Positions 51,487 through 61,500 of a DNA stretch of 64,000 bases are shown here, piece after piece; the first letter of the stretch is position 1, and the number at the start of each line of letters is the position of its first letter. Under the pieces are notes generated by a model. That model was not told where the DNA came from. It saw nothing but the letters and a program-made list of their open reading frames with translations, and did no database searches. Both the position numbers and the translations under genes were made by a program. Source of the stretch: Candidatus Thermoflexus tengchongensis (GTDB taxonomy: Bacteria; Chloroflexota; Anaerolineae; Thermoflexales; Thermoflexaceae); the NCBI GenBank assembly GCA_016842085.1, contig JAEVEX010000044.1:62001-126000 (forward strand). Reading direction: 5' to 3'.

Positions 51487-51645
51487 ATGTTTGCGGAAAC
51501 CCCGCTCCTTCCGGAGAATTCTTCCGCAACCGATCTCTTCCTCGAGGACTACCGGTGCGAGATTTGTGGATTTCCCATGGAGGAAATCCATTGTAAACTC
51601 CGCTGCCCGAATTGCGGACGGATGCGAGATTGCTCGGATCCCTGA
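51487..51645 (+). CDS. Small zinc-ribbon protein (52 aa)
   Basis: ATG 51487 follows GAGGAGG at good spacing, and the frame closes with TGA at 51643-51645. The 52 residues start MFAETPLLPENSSATDLFLE and then give a compact four-Cys ribbon: YRCEICGFPMEEIHCKLRCP and NCGRMRDCSDP, with CxxC pairs at residues 24/27 and 40/43 and further Cys at 36 and 49. Small proteins with this CEICG...RCPNCG...DCSD pattern occur in Chloroflexota and cyanobacteria, function unknown to me. It is too short for many gene finders and lies just after the tRNA terminator, so it needs its own promoter; none was obvious. Confidence 0.75.
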   Translation: MFAETPLLPENSSATDLFLEDYRCEICGFPMEEIHCKLRCPNCGRMRDCSDP

Positions 51646-51652
51646 TAAACTG

Positions 51653-52795
51653 TTAGCGCATCGGCAGCGGAGGGGTTTGAGGAAGCCGCCGCCCGTTGAG
51701 GGTGATGAAAGGGGCCGCCCGCTCCGTAAAAACCCCGAGGGCCGCCAGATCCTCGGGTCGAGTTAAGCGACCCTCTCGCCGGGCTCGCAGAATCGCCCGT
51801 GCGGTTTTCGGGCCGATCCCCGGGACCCGTATCAGCTCCTCATAAGAGGCCCGGTTGATCTCCACCGGCCGGTCTGCCAGCGCTCGACGCGCCCACGCCA
51901 GCTTCGGATCCTCTGCAAGAGGCAGGTTCCCCGCCTCGTCAAGGGGAAGTTCCTCCAATCGAAAGCCATAAACCCGCAACAGCCATTCCGCCTGGTAGAG
52001 GCGCTGTGCTCGCAAGGGCGGGGTCGGCGGAAGATCCTCCAGAGGCGTGTCCGGCACTGGCTGGAAGGGCGAATAGTAGACGCGGGCCAGGCCGATCTCC
52101 CGATGCAGCCGTGCCGTGGTTTCCAGGATCTCCCGATCGGTCTCTCCCGCCGCCCCCACGACCAGCTGGGTGGTCAGCGATGGCCAGCGCCCGGACCAGG
52201 CGAGAGAGGAAGATTCTTCCTGACGGATCCGCCCGGCGGTGTAGAGCGGCCTTTCCAGCTCCGCCGCAAAGGCCTTGTGAGGCGCCAGACGGGATAGCCG
52301 CTCCGGGTTGGGGGCTTCCAGATTGATGGACACGCGATCCGCCCAGCGCATGGCCGCCCGCACCTGATCGGGTTCCGCGCCCGGCATTAACTTAAGATGA
52401 AGGTAGCCCCGGTAGCCGTAGCGCTGCCGGAGCAGCTCCGCGACCGTGAGCAACCGATCCTGAGTCCGCACCCCCCCTCCCAGGATCCCGGAGCTCAGGA
52501 ACAACCCATCCACCAGCCCCCGCTGATGCATCGCATAAAAGGCCCGAGCCAGCTCGTCCGGCTGGAATGTGGCGCGGCGGAAGGAGCGGCCGGCCCGGAA
52601 CGGACAGTAGTAACAATCCCGTTCGCAGGCGGAGGTTAATAAAACTTTCAGAAGACGGATGGGGCGGCCATGGGCACGCGCCTCATAAATGCACTCCATC
52701 AGCAGCATCCGGGGCCGCCCGGAGGGGTCCGTCTCCTCCGCCGGCTCCCACATCGCTGCCTGGGTCAGGAGAGCCAGCTTCGTCTCGAGATCCAT
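51653..52795 (-). CDS. Radical SAM protein with helix-hairpin-helix (DNA modification/repair-linked type)
   Basis: A 380-residue protein from ATG 52795 (MDLETKLALLTQAAMWEPAE). The cluster motif is SACERDCYYCPFRAGRSFRR (CxxxCxxC), after PIRLLKVLLT. Radical SAM barrel features VDGLFLSSGILGGG and RVSINLEAP follow, then YYSPFQPVPDTPLEDLPPTP. The C-terminus has the DNA-binding helix-hairpin-helix YEELIRVPGIGPKTARAILR. This matches the family annotated as putative DNA modification/repair radical SAM protein, usually next to a uracil-DNA-glycosylase-like gene; that partner is not adjacent here. Reaction unknown. Confidence 0.85.
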   Translation of the reverse strand: MDLETKLALLTQAAMWEPAEETDPSGRPRMLLMECIYEARAHGRPIRLLKVLLTSACERDCYYCPFRAGRSFRRATFQPDELARAFYAMHQRGLVDGLFLSSGILGGGVRTQDRLLTVAELLRQRYGYRGYLHLKLMPGAEPDQVRAAMRWADRVSINLEAPNPERLSRLAPHKAFAAELERPLYTAGRIRQEESSSLAWSGRWPSLTTQLVVGAAGETDREILETTARLHREIGLARVYYSPFQPVPDTPLEDLPPTPPLRAQRLYQAEWLLRVYGFRLEELPLDEAGNLPLAEDPKLAWARRALADRPVEINRASYEELIRVPGIGPKTARAILRARREGRLTRPEDLAALGVFTERAAPFITLNGRRLPQTPPLPMR

Positions 52796-52832
52796 AGGAA
52801 CTCCGTCCTTGTGGCCCGAAGGACTCCGGGAA

Positions 52833-53306
52833 TTACCCGGTGGTAATGGGCTCAGAGGTCTTCCAGTAAGTCCGCTCGATCTCCGCAACCTGAGCCAGGC
52901 AGGCATCATCCTCCGGGTTCGGGATATAACGGGTGTTGAACCAGGCCTCCAGGATCTCCCGGGCGATCGCCTCGGAGGTTCGGCGCAGGCTCATACAGAG
53001 GACGTTGGCGTTGTTCCAGAGGCGCGCCCCTCGCGCCGTCTCGGCGTCCTCGCAGAGCGCGGCCCGGATCCCCGGGACCTTGTTGGCGGCGATGCTCACC
53101 CCTGTCCCGGTCCAGCAGAACAGGATCCCCTCATCGGCCTCTCCCCTCGCGACCTTCTCCGCCACGATCCGGGCCACCTCGGACCAGGATTGCTGGACGC
53201 CGGCGAGGGGGCCCACGGGCTCCACCTCGAACCCCCGTCGCCGCAGCTCCTCCAGGACGACATCCGTCACGTGGGTGCGTTCATCGCTCCCAACGACGAT
53301 CCGCAT
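52833..53306 (-). CDS. RpiB/LacA/LacB family sugar-phosphate isomerase
   Basis: A 157-residue protein from ATG 53306 (MRIVVGSDERTHVTDVVLE) behind AAAGGAGGGG. The active-site region is GILFCWTGTGVSIAANKVPG followed by IRAALCEDAETARGARLWNN and ANVLCMSLRRTS, the RpiB pattern with Trp-Thr-Gly-Thr-Gly in place of the usual Gly-Thr-Gly. It would interconvert ribose-5-phosphate and ribulose-5-phosphate or a related sugar phosphate. The usual catalytic Cys position (CGTG) holds Trp-Thr, with the Cys two residues earlier (FCWTGTG), so specificity may differ. It precedes the radical SAM gene by 37 bases. Confidence 0.85.
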   Translation of the reverse strand: MRIVVGSDERTHVTDVVLEELRRRGFEVEPVGPLAGVQQSWSEVARIVAEKVARGEADEGILFCWTGTGVSIAANKVPGIRAALCEDAETARGARLWNNANVLCMSLRRTSEAIAREILEAWFNTRYIPNPEDDACLAQVAEIERTYWKTSEPITTG

Positions 53307-53390
53307 GGCCACCCCTCCTTTCGCAAAGCCCATTCAGGAGTTCAGGTCCTCAGCGAACGTATCGGGCCCACCGGGCCACTCCGGCACGCC

Positions 53391-53756
53391 TCACTCCGGG
53401 CATTCGTGCTGGATCCCCTCCACCCAGGCCAGGATCCGATCCAGCAGACCGGGATCCAGGCGCGAGGTGTCCAGACAGACGCGGGGCTCCAGATAGGCAT
53501 CCAGGACCCACGCCTGCGGGCCTTTCACGGCCGAAAGGAACAACCCTGGATCAACAAGGACGACTGCCCCCCGTAGAGCCGCCGGCTCGGGGGTCAGGAC
53601 CACCAGGGCCGCTCCCGCCTCTGCAATCCGTGGGCTGGCCGCCTCCCACCGCGCCCGTCGCTCGGCCTCCAGCCCCGGCTCAACGGCGACGATCACCGGC
53701 ATCCGATGGCGATAAGGCTGGAGCTGCTTCATGGCCTCCGGAAATGGAAACCCCAT
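53391..53756 (-). CDS. Small protein of unknown function, possible thioredoxin-like fold
   Basis: A 121-residue protein from ATG 53756 (MGFPFPEAMKQLQPYRHRMP). The alternation VIVAVEPGLEAERRARW, AGAALVVLTPE, GAVVLVDPGLFLSAV and AWVLDAYLEPRV looks like a redoxin-type alpha/beta fold, but there is no CxxC or peroxidatic Cys; the only Cys residues are late and isolated. I do not recognise a family with confidence. It is the first of three minus-strand genes (this, RpiB-like, radical SAM) and its 266-bp upstream gap holds a TATAAT on this strand at 53854-53859. Confidence 0.5.
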   Translation of the reverse strand: MGFPFPEAMKQLQPYRHRMPVIVAVEPGLEAERRARWEAASPRIAEAGAALVVLTPEPAALRGAVVLVDPGLFLSAVKGPQAWVLDAYLEPRVCLDTSRLDPGLLDRILAWVEGIQHECPE

Positions 53757-54022
53757 CCTCGCCTTCCCTACCTGGGATAGTCCGCGCCCATCTGCAGATC
53801 ACCAGGCCAGCGCGGCAGATCCGGGAACAGCGCGGAATCGCTTCGCTGCCTTTATTATACGCTGCGAGCTCCTTCCCGAACCTTCCAGATACGCGTTCTA
53901 TTCCCCCAACCCGGAAGCGGGCGGACCGGCATCAGAGGTGCGTTTCCCCTGGAACCGCGATTCGGGTTAACATTGCCAGCGGGAACCGTAATGGACGGAC
54001 TGCCCAGAGAGGGAGCTGCCTC

Positions 54023-57000
54023 ATGCGGCTGGAGCTCTGGAGCTTCCCGGGCAATCTGACGGGGCCGGCCTCCCTGTGGGGCTGGGGATGCACGATAATC
54101 GGGTTCCTGGCCCTTTTCGGCCTATGGCTCAGACGACCCCAGGACCTTCGATCCTGGAGGGAGCTTCGCGTCCCGGAAGCGGGAAGCTTTCTGCTTCTGG
54201 CCCTCCTGACCGGTCTCACCCCTGTGCTCTCCTGGGAGTTCCCGGGCCTCCCCTTCCGCGTCGGCTTTCCGCTCCTGCTCTGGTTGCCGTATCTGATCTG
54301 GGGCGGACGGCTCCGGCCGGGTGCGCTCGCACTGGCCGGGCTGGTTGCGGGAGCCGCGATCGGGCTTGTGAGCGACGGCCGTTTCCTGCATCTCCCCTGG
54401 ATCATGGCTCTGGACGCGGCCCTGATCGGCGAATTGCTTTCCCAGAATTACGTGGGGCGTTTCTCCCGCATCCTGCGCCAACCGCTGGCGGCGGCCATCG
54501 CGGGCTGGTTCACGTGGATGCTTCTGCAATCCGTTTCCTGGGGGAGCTTCTACGCCTCATGGCCGGAGGCGCTGGATGGAACCTGGACGCTGATCACCAC
54601 CATCGCCGTCCCCTCATGGATAAGCGCTCTGATCTGCGGGCTGATCGCTCAGGGGCTCCATCTCCGATGGTCCCGGATCCTTTCCACCTCCAGGCCCCCT
54701 GAATGGCCGCCTTATGCCCGGCAGATCCAGGCGCGCTTCCTGTTCTTCTCCTCCATCTGGATGGTCACCATGGTCCTGGCTCTCCTTCTGCTCCTGACCG
54801 TCCTGGCCTTCCACCAGACCGATCGGGAGCAGCTACAGGCGGTTCATCAGGGGGTCCATCGCGCCGGTGAGCAGATCTCGTATTTCCTGCACACCGGGGA
54901 GACCCTGCTGGCCGATCTGGCCGCCCTGGGCATCCCCCAGGGGGAGGCGCCTCCGATCATCGCCCCCATCCTTCAGCGCTTCGTTCAAACCGGGCCGATC
55001 TACCATGCGGTCCTGCTGGTTGGGCCGGAAGGGGAGATCCTGGCCGCTTATCCGGCAGGCGAGCAGGCCCGGGGGCTCTCGACGTTCGAACGCTCCGCGA
55101 TAGCCCAGGCTCGCGCTGCTCGCGCGGTGATCCGCACCGACGTGCACCGCCTTCCGGACGGAACGCCCGGTCTATCCTTCGTGGCGCCGCTGGCGGGGGA
55201 GCCTCCTGCAGGCTTCCTGATCGGACGCGTGCGGATCGCGGAGCACCCGGCTCTCCGGGAGGCCCTGGCCTCCCTGGGCGGGGGCCTGCCAGCCAGCGAG
55301 GGATTCATCATCGACCGCCAGGGGCGGATTCTGCTGCACCCGGATCCCCAGCGCCTGCTGGATGCCTTCCCCCTCCCCACCTCCGCCCTCCCCGGACCTC
55401 CTGACATCGCGCAACGGTCCCCCACGGGGACCATCACCGAGCTACACCTTCGCCGGCTTCCGGGAACGGATTGGTGGGCCGTCGTCCGCTATCCTCGATC
55501 GGCGAGGATCCAGCGAGCTTTCGAACTGCTCTGGCCTTCCGGGCTCTTCCTGGTCATATTCACTGCGATGGGCATGCTGCTGCTCAACGCGCTGAGCGGG
55601 CAGGCGACGCGACGATTGAAGAAACTGGCCACCGCGGCAGGGCGCATGGCGGAAGGGGAGCTGGAGATGCCCATCCCGAGCGATGCCCCGGATGAGATCG
55701 GATATCTGGCGGAAACCATGGAACGCATGCGCCACGCCCTGCGAGCACGGCTGGCCGATCTCTCCCTGCTGCTGGAACTGAACCAGCGGCTGGTGGAGAC
55801 CATCGATCTGACCCATGGCCTGCCCGAGGTGGCGCGATCGCTGGAGCAGGCGATCCGGGCTTCAGGAATCCGGATCCTCATCCCTGGGGCCCATGGATCC
55901 CTCCGGGTGTTCACCGCGACGGGCGAAGAGAATCCGGGGCCGCTCGATGAGGCCTGCTGGAGGCTGGGGCTGGAGCGGAAAGAGCCCCTCTGGGTCGAGC
56001 ACGTGCTTCGTCATCCGGAACTTTCCTCGATCTTCCGATCGGAAGAACGTGGACGGGCGCTGGGGATCCTTCCGGTTTGCTCCGGGGAGGATCGGCTGGG
56101 GATCGCATGGATCCCCTTCGCTCAGCCCCGGCGGATGATCCGGACGGAACAGCAACTGATCCACCTGATCCTCAGCCAGGCAGCGGTGTTCATTGCACGG
56201 GCCCGCCTGTATGAGGCCGCTTTAGCCGAACGCGAACGGCTCCGGGCCGTCCTGGAAAGCAGCCCGGATGTGCTGATGCTCATCGACAGCCATGGGGATT
56301 TGCTTTACCTGAATCCCACCGCGGAGCGCTTCCTGGGCCTTCCCGCCTCCCGGGCGCTGGGCCAGCCGGTTGCCCCGCTCCTGAGGGATGCAGAACTTCG
56401 CGAGCTGTTAACCGAACAGATCCCGCCAGGGCAGATCCGGAGCCGGGAATTCCGGCGGGCCGATGGCCGGGCGTTCTGGGCGGGGCGCTATGATCTGCGT
56501 CTGGAGGACGGTCGGGAGATCGGCCAGTTGCTGTTCGTGCGGGACATCACTCCTTTTAAAGCGCTGGACCAGCTGAAGTCCGACTTCATCGCCGCTGTCT
56601 CCCATGACCTGCGCTCTCCCCTCACCTATATGCGAGGCTTCGTCACCATGCTGGGCATGGCCGGCCCCCTGACCTCGCGCCAGCGGGAGTATGTGGAGAA
56701 GATTATGAGCGGCATCGATCAGATGACACGGCTCATCGAGGATTTGATGGATCTGAAACGGATCGAGGAAGGGATCGGTCAGCGGGGGATCTGTCGCCTG
56801 AGCGACCTGATCCGGGACGTCTTCCATGAGATGCGCCCCCATGCGATGGCCCGGGGGCTTCGTATGACGCTGGAGATCAAAGGGCATGGGATCGTGAATG
56901 GGGATTCCGCGTGGCTGCGCCGGGCGATCACGCACCTGGTGGACAATGCCATGAAATACACCCCGGAAGGAGGAACCATCTCCCTGGGTCTTATCGAACA

Positions 57001-57265
57001 GGGCGCGGAGGTCATTGTCTGGGTGAGGGATACAGGGCTTGGCATTGCGCCGGCGGACCAGGCGCGGATCTTCGAGAAGTTCTATCGGGTGCGCCGTAAA
57101 GAGACCGCCCATGTGAAAGGGAGCGGCCTGGGGCTGGCGCTGGTCAAATCGATTGTGGAATGGCATGGAGGGCGTGTGTGGGTGGAGAGCCAGCTGGGCC
57201 AGGGCAGCACCTTCTACATGGCCATCCCGATGACCCCCGTTCCTGCCAGCGCGGATAGGCCCTGA
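54023..57265 (+). CDS. Membrane sensor histidine kinase (Cache-HAMP-GAF-PAS-HisKA-HATPase)
   Basis: A 1080-residue kinase from ATG 54023 (MRLELWSFPGNLTGPASLWG) with GAGAGGGAG upstream; the frame is open to 53630 but that part is not conserved. About seven N-terminal helices form a MASE-like membrane region to residue 260. A Cache-like outside domain follows (HTGETLLADLAALGIPQG, GLSFVAPLAGEPPAGFLIGR), then a helix and a HAMP domain (LKKLATAAGRMAEGELEMPI). Next a GAF-like region, a PAS domain (ESSPDVLMLIDSHGDLLYLN), the phospho-acceptor His861 in AAVSHDLRSPLTYMRGFVTM, and an ATPase domain with NAMKYTPEGG, DTGLGI and GSGLGLALVKSIVEWHGGRV. No response regulator is adjacent. Confidence 0.93.
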   Translation: MRLELWSFPGNLTGPASLWGWGCTIIGFLALFGLWLRRPQDLRSWRELRVPEAGSFLLLALLTGLTPVLSWEFPGLPFRVGFPLLLWLPYLIWGGRLRPGALALAGLVAGAAIGLVSDGRFLHLPWIMALDAALIGELLSQNYVGRFSRILRQPLAAAIAGWFTWMLLQSVSWGSFYASWPEALDGTWTLITTIAVPSWISALICGLIAQGLHLRWSRILSTSRPPEWPPYARQIQARFLFFSSIWMVTMVLALLLLLTVLAFHQTDREQLQAVHQGVHRAGEQISYFLHTGETLLADLAALGIPQGEAPPIIAPILQRFVQTGPIYHAVLLVGPEGEILAAYPAGEQARGLSTFERSAIAQARAARAVIRTDVHRLPDGTPGLSFVAPLAGEPPAGFLIGRVRIAEHPALREALASLGGGLPASEGFIIDRQGRILLHPDPQRLLDAFPLPTSALPGPPDIAQRSPTGTITELHLRRLPGTDWWAVVRYPRSARIQRAFELLWPSGLFLVIFTAMGMLLLNALSGQATRRLKKLATAAGRMAEGELEMPIPSDAPDEIGYLAETMERMRHALRARLADLSLLLELNQRLVETIDLTHGLPEVARSLEQAIRASGIRILIPGAHGSLRVFTATGEENPGPLDEACWRLGLERKEPLWVEHVLRHPELSSIFRSEERGRALGILPVCSGEDRLGIAWIPFAQPRRMIRTEQQLIHLILSQAAVFIARARLYEAALAERERLRAVLESSPDVLMLIDSHGDLLYLNPTAERFLGLPASRALGQPVAPLLRDAELRELLTEQIPPGQIRSREFRRADGRAFWAGRYDLRLEDGREIGQLLFVRDITPFKALDQLKSDFIAAVSHDLRSPLTYMRGFVTMLGMAGPLTSRQREYVEKIMSGIDQMTRLIEDLMDLKRIEEGIGQRGICRLSDLIRDVFHEMRPHAMARGLRMTLEIKGHGIVNGDSAWLRRAITHLVDNAMKYTPEGGTISLGLIEQGAEVIVWVRDTGLGIAPADQARIFEKFYRVRRKETAHVKGSGLGLALVKSIVEWHGGRVWVESQLGQGSTFYMAIPMTPVPASADRP

Positions 57266-57302
57266 CCCGGAGCGCAGCGCAGGAAGGCCTGAGTCCCGGG
57301 CC

Positions 57303-58454
57303 TCACGTTCCTCCCTCAAGGCGCCAGCTCCGTTCGATGCTCTGAATTTCCCTCCGGAGGCGTTGGGCTAAAGCCTGGCGCTCCTCCAGGCTGAGGAAAG
57401 CGGCCTCCACCGCGTTCTCCAGGATCCGCAACAGGTCCTTCCACTGTAAACCCATCCCCGCCATCGCGAACAGATATTCATCGGTCAATGTCGTGTCACT
57501 GATGCTCGGGTCATCGGTATTCAGCGTGACCTTCAGGCCCAGCCGGTAGAGATCCGGGAGGGGATGATGATGGAAACCCGCAACCGCCCCCGTCTGCAAA
57601 TTGCTGGTCGGGCAGATCTCCAGGGGGATGTTTCGCTCATGAAGCAATCGAAGGACCTCGACATCATGGATGGCCTGGATCCCGTGGCCGATGCGGTGGG
57701 CCCCCATGACCAGAATCGCGTGGCGGATGTTCGCCGGAGGGCCAACCTCGCCGGCATGAACGGTCAGGCAAAGCCCCTGCTCCCGGGCCCATCGAAAAAC
57801 CGGAACCAGATCCCCTGCAGACTTGTGGAGCTCATCCCCCGCCAGATCCAGAGCCACCACACCTCTGGAACGATAGGCCACTGCCAGGCGGGCGATCCGC
57901 CAGGCGATCTCCGGATCTTCCCCCCGCAGGATGGTCAGAATCATACGCACCTGAATGTCGAACTCCTGCCGGGCCAGCTCCACGCCCTCCAGAACCCACT
58001 CAACGACTTCCTCCAGGTGAAAGCCCTGGGCCTGCGCGAGCGCCGCCGGGTTAAAACGAAGCTCCAGATAGCGGACATGGTCCAGAGCCGCATCAACGAC
58101 TGCCTCATAGGCCATGCGACGGATGGCCTCCTCGCTGGTATAGAACCGGCGGAGAAGCTGGAAGCGGGAGAGGAAGCGATGGAAATCCGCGGGCTCGCTG
58201 ACGGTGAACCGGATCAGGGGCTCCAGCTCCGCCGCCTCCAGATCCAGCCCCAGCCGGATCGGATGGCGGCGGGCGATCTCCATGAGGGTGCTCAGGCGGA
58301 GGGAGCCCTCCAGATGCCGGTGCAGATCGACTTTAGGGAGGCGATGGAGAAGGGAACGCCATGCCTGCGCCACCGGGCCGCGTCGCAGGCGCATCCGCAG
58401 GCGCTCCGGAAATTGCTCCAGAGATCTTGACCCCTTATCCTCTCGACTTTGCAT
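57303..58454 (-). CDS. Adenosine deaminase family protein
   Basis: About 383 residues from ATG 58454 (MQSREDKGSRSLEQFPERLR), with GGAG nine bases upstream; ATG 58463 and GTG 58511 are alternatives. All adenosine deaminase motifs are present: KVDLHRHLEGSLRLSTLMEI (zinc His pair), TVHAGEVGPPANIRHAI (His and catalytic Glu), RIGHGIQAI, LEICPTSNLQTGAV and LKVTLNTDDPSISDTTLTDE. The enzyme deaminates adenosine or a related purine in salvage. It follows the GAF-array kinase on the same strand, so co-transcription is possible. The C-terminus converges with the kinase at 57265 across 37 bases. Confidence 0.9.
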   Translation of the reverse strand: MQSREDKGSRSLEQFPERLRMRLRRGPVAQAWRSLLHRLPKVDLHRHLEGSLRLSTLMEIARRHPIRLGLDLEAAELEPLIRFTVSEPADFHRFLSRFQLLRRFYTSEEAIRRMAYEAVVDAALDHVRYLELRFNPAALAQAQGFHLEEVVEWVLEGVELARQEFDIQVRMILTILRGEDPEIAWRIARLAVAYRSRGVVALDLAGDELHKSAGDLVPVFRWAREQGLCLTVHAGEVGPPANIRHAILVMGAHRIGHGIQAIHDVEVLRLLHERNIPLEICPTSNLQTGAVAGFHHHPLPDLYRLGLKVTLNTDDPSISDTTLTDEYLFAMAGMGLQWKDLLRILENAVEAAFLSLEERQALAQRLRREIQSIERSWRLEGGT

Positions 58455-58507
58455 AGAACCCATCTCCGGGCGCTCTACAAGCCGGCTGCGGAAAAAGAGC
58501 GCGCCGC

Positions 58508-61500
58508 TCACGATTCGCCGAAGAGAAACTCCAGCAACTCATCAGGGGCCGTGGTCGGCGGCTTGGGGATCGTGAAATAGAAGGTGCTCCCTTTCCCCAG
58601 CTCGCTCTCCGCCCAAACCCGGCCGCCATGGGCCTCCACAATCCGCTTGACGATGGCCAGGCCCAACCCCATCCCTCCGAACCGCCGCCGGGTGGATCCA
58701 TCCACCTGATAAAACCGCTCAAAGATGCGCTCCAGTTTATCCGGCGGGATCCCAATGCCCGTGTCCTGAACGGACACCTGAACAGAGTCCTCCAGGTCCT
58801 GAATGCGAACCGTGATGCGCCCCCCGTTCGGGCTGAACTTCACCGCGTTATGCAACAGGTTATCCAGGACCTGGGAGAGCCGCTCTCGATCCCCCCAGAC
58901 AATGGCCGGACCCCCCGGATCCTCCATGGTGAACTCCAGGCCGGCCTGGGAGGCCGTGAGCTGGAAGCTCTGGACGGAAACCCGGGCCAGGGCCACGATA
59001 TCCACCGCCTCAAAGTTGAGCGCCCCTCGCTCGATCCGCTGGAGGGTGACAATATCGCTCACCAACCGGCTCAGAAGGTTGGTTTTCTCCGCGATGATCT
59101 CCATCGCCTCTCGCTGGGCTTCGGTTAATGGTCCCATCTGGCCATCCAGCAGGAGATCCACATACCCCTTGATGAAGGTCAGAGGGGTCCGGAGCTCGTG
59201 AGAGACGTTCTGCACGATTTCATCTTTCAGGCGATCCGCCTCCTGAAGCTCTTCGTAAGCCCGACGCAGCTCCTCCGCATGGGCCTTCAATTCGTAGAAC
59301 AGGCGGGCGTTCTCAATCGCTGCCGCCGCCTGCGTGGCCACAATGGTCAGCAGGCGCTCATGCTCCGGCTGAAAGGCATGGGGGATCTCATGGTCCACCG
59401 AGAGGGCACCGATCACCCGATCGCCGACCATCAGCGGGACGCACAGCAACGAGCGGACCGAGGGGTCGAACACCACGAAACGGGGATCCGCCCGGGTATC
59501 CGGGACGTAGATCGGGCGCTTCTGCTGGACGACCTCCCCGGCGATCCCCTCGCCGATTCGCAGGCGGGCCTCCTGCCGCCAGCGGTCTTTGACCCCGGCG
59601 GCGGCCCGGATCTCCAGCATCTCCGTGCGAGGGTTCAACAGCATGATGTTCGCCGCCCGACAAAGGAGAACCTCGCGCAGGGTCGTCACCACCGAATCCA
59701 GCAGGATCCCCAGGTCCAGGGTGGTGCTCATCCGGCGGGCGAACTCATACAGCGTGGTGACCTCCCGCAGGCGCTGGGTCGTCTCGCGGTAGAGGCGGGC
59801 GTTCTCCAGGATCACCGCGAGATGCCCCGCCAGGGTGGTCATCAGGCGCAGGTCCTCCTCTGTGAAAGCATTCAGGCGCGGGCTCTCCGCGTTGAGCACG
59901 CCGATGACCCGATTCTCGATCTTCATCGGGACAGCCAGCTCGGATCGGGTGCCGGGCTCCGCCTCCAGATAATCCGGATCCTGCGTGACATCCGGGACCA
60001 GCGCGGGGATCCCCGTCCGGGCCACCCGTCCGGTGATCCCCTGATGGATGGTGAGGGGAACCGAGATCGCCTGCTCGGAGAACCCGTAATGCCCGAAGCT
60101 CCGAAGACGTCCTGTCTCTTCCTCCAGCAACAGGCACTCCACCGCTTCAAAGCCCAGCGTTCGCTGGATGGCGAGGAGGGCCTGATGGATCACGCGCTCC
60201 GGATCCAGTGTGGCGGTCGCTGCCGCGATCACCTCGTAGAGGATGCTCAGCTCGTTGAGCCGGCGGCGCACCTGCTGGAAAAGCCGTGCGTTCTCCAGGG
60301 CGATCGCCAGCTGCCCGGCCAGGGCGCTGAGCAGACGAACGTGATCCTCCTGAAAAGCCCCCGGTTCGGGGCTCTGGACATCCAGGACACCGATCAGGCG
60401 ATCGCCCAGCAAAAGGGGAACGGCCAGCTCCGCCCGGGTCTGGGGGATCCGCGGCAGGTATCCCTCATCGGCCTGGACATCCGGCACCCGTACAGGGGAC
60501 CGGGTCGCCGCGGCACGTCCTACCACCCCCTCCCCCCGTCGCAGGCGATGGGCGCGCTGGGCCTCCTCCCCTCGCCCGCTGGTTCGATACCGCACCAGCA
60601 CATCCGGATCCGCGGGGTCCACCAGGAAGAGGGCCACAAACTGAAAGGCCGGATCCTCCTGAAGCAGCCGGATAATTTCATCGATGAGGGCGTCGAAATC
60701 TGTGAAGCGGACGGCGATCTCGGAGGCCCGGTGGAGAATTTCCAGCTCCCTCAGGCGGCTCAGAGCCTCCTCATAAAGGCGGGCGTTGGCGATCGCTACC
60801 GCCACCTGATCGACGATGGTGCTGAGCCAGCGAAGTTCATCCGCACTGAACAGACGAGGGGATTCAAACACCACATGCAGTGCACCCATCACCTGGCCAG
60901 CATGACGGAGCGGGAACGCCGCAATGGCCCCAATCCCCCAGGCCCGCGTCTCGGGGTCCTGGAACAGCGGATGCATGGATGTGTCGGGAATCACCAGTGG
61001 ACGCCCTGTTCGGACCACGGTCTCGGTGACCCCTTCCGGGCGAGGAAGGGGCGCTTCGAAGAGAACCTCCCCCTCCCGCGTGAGGGTCATCCCCGAACGC
61101 CAGCGCTCCCCATTCTCACTGAGCAGATGGATATATACCCGATCCGCGCGGGTGTGCCCCATCAGGTGCCGACCCACCGTCTCCAGCACCTGGTGGAGAT
61201 CCAGGGTGGACGTGACCTGAGCGGCCATTTCCTGAAGGGCACTGAGCTCAGCGACCCGCTTCTGCGATTCCTCGTAAAGCCGAGCGTTATGAAGCGCTAA
61301 GCTGATGTGATCGGCCAGTGAGCGAAAGATCGGCTCGTCTTCGGGGAAGAAAGCATGGGGATGAACAGAGAAGAGCACCATGACGCCGATAATGAAATCC
61401 TCCATGCGAAGGGGAACCGCGATCATCGAGCGGATTGAGTCGACCCCTTCAGGAGCAAAGGACAGATCCTCCTCATCCTTCAGCGCATCCCCAATCCACA

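Noticed and set aside
53630-54022. N-terminal extension of the sensor kinase to 53630.
   Set aside because: Pro/Ala/Arg-rich sequence overlapping the small minus-strand gene; ATG 54023 has a ribosome site and begins the membrane region.
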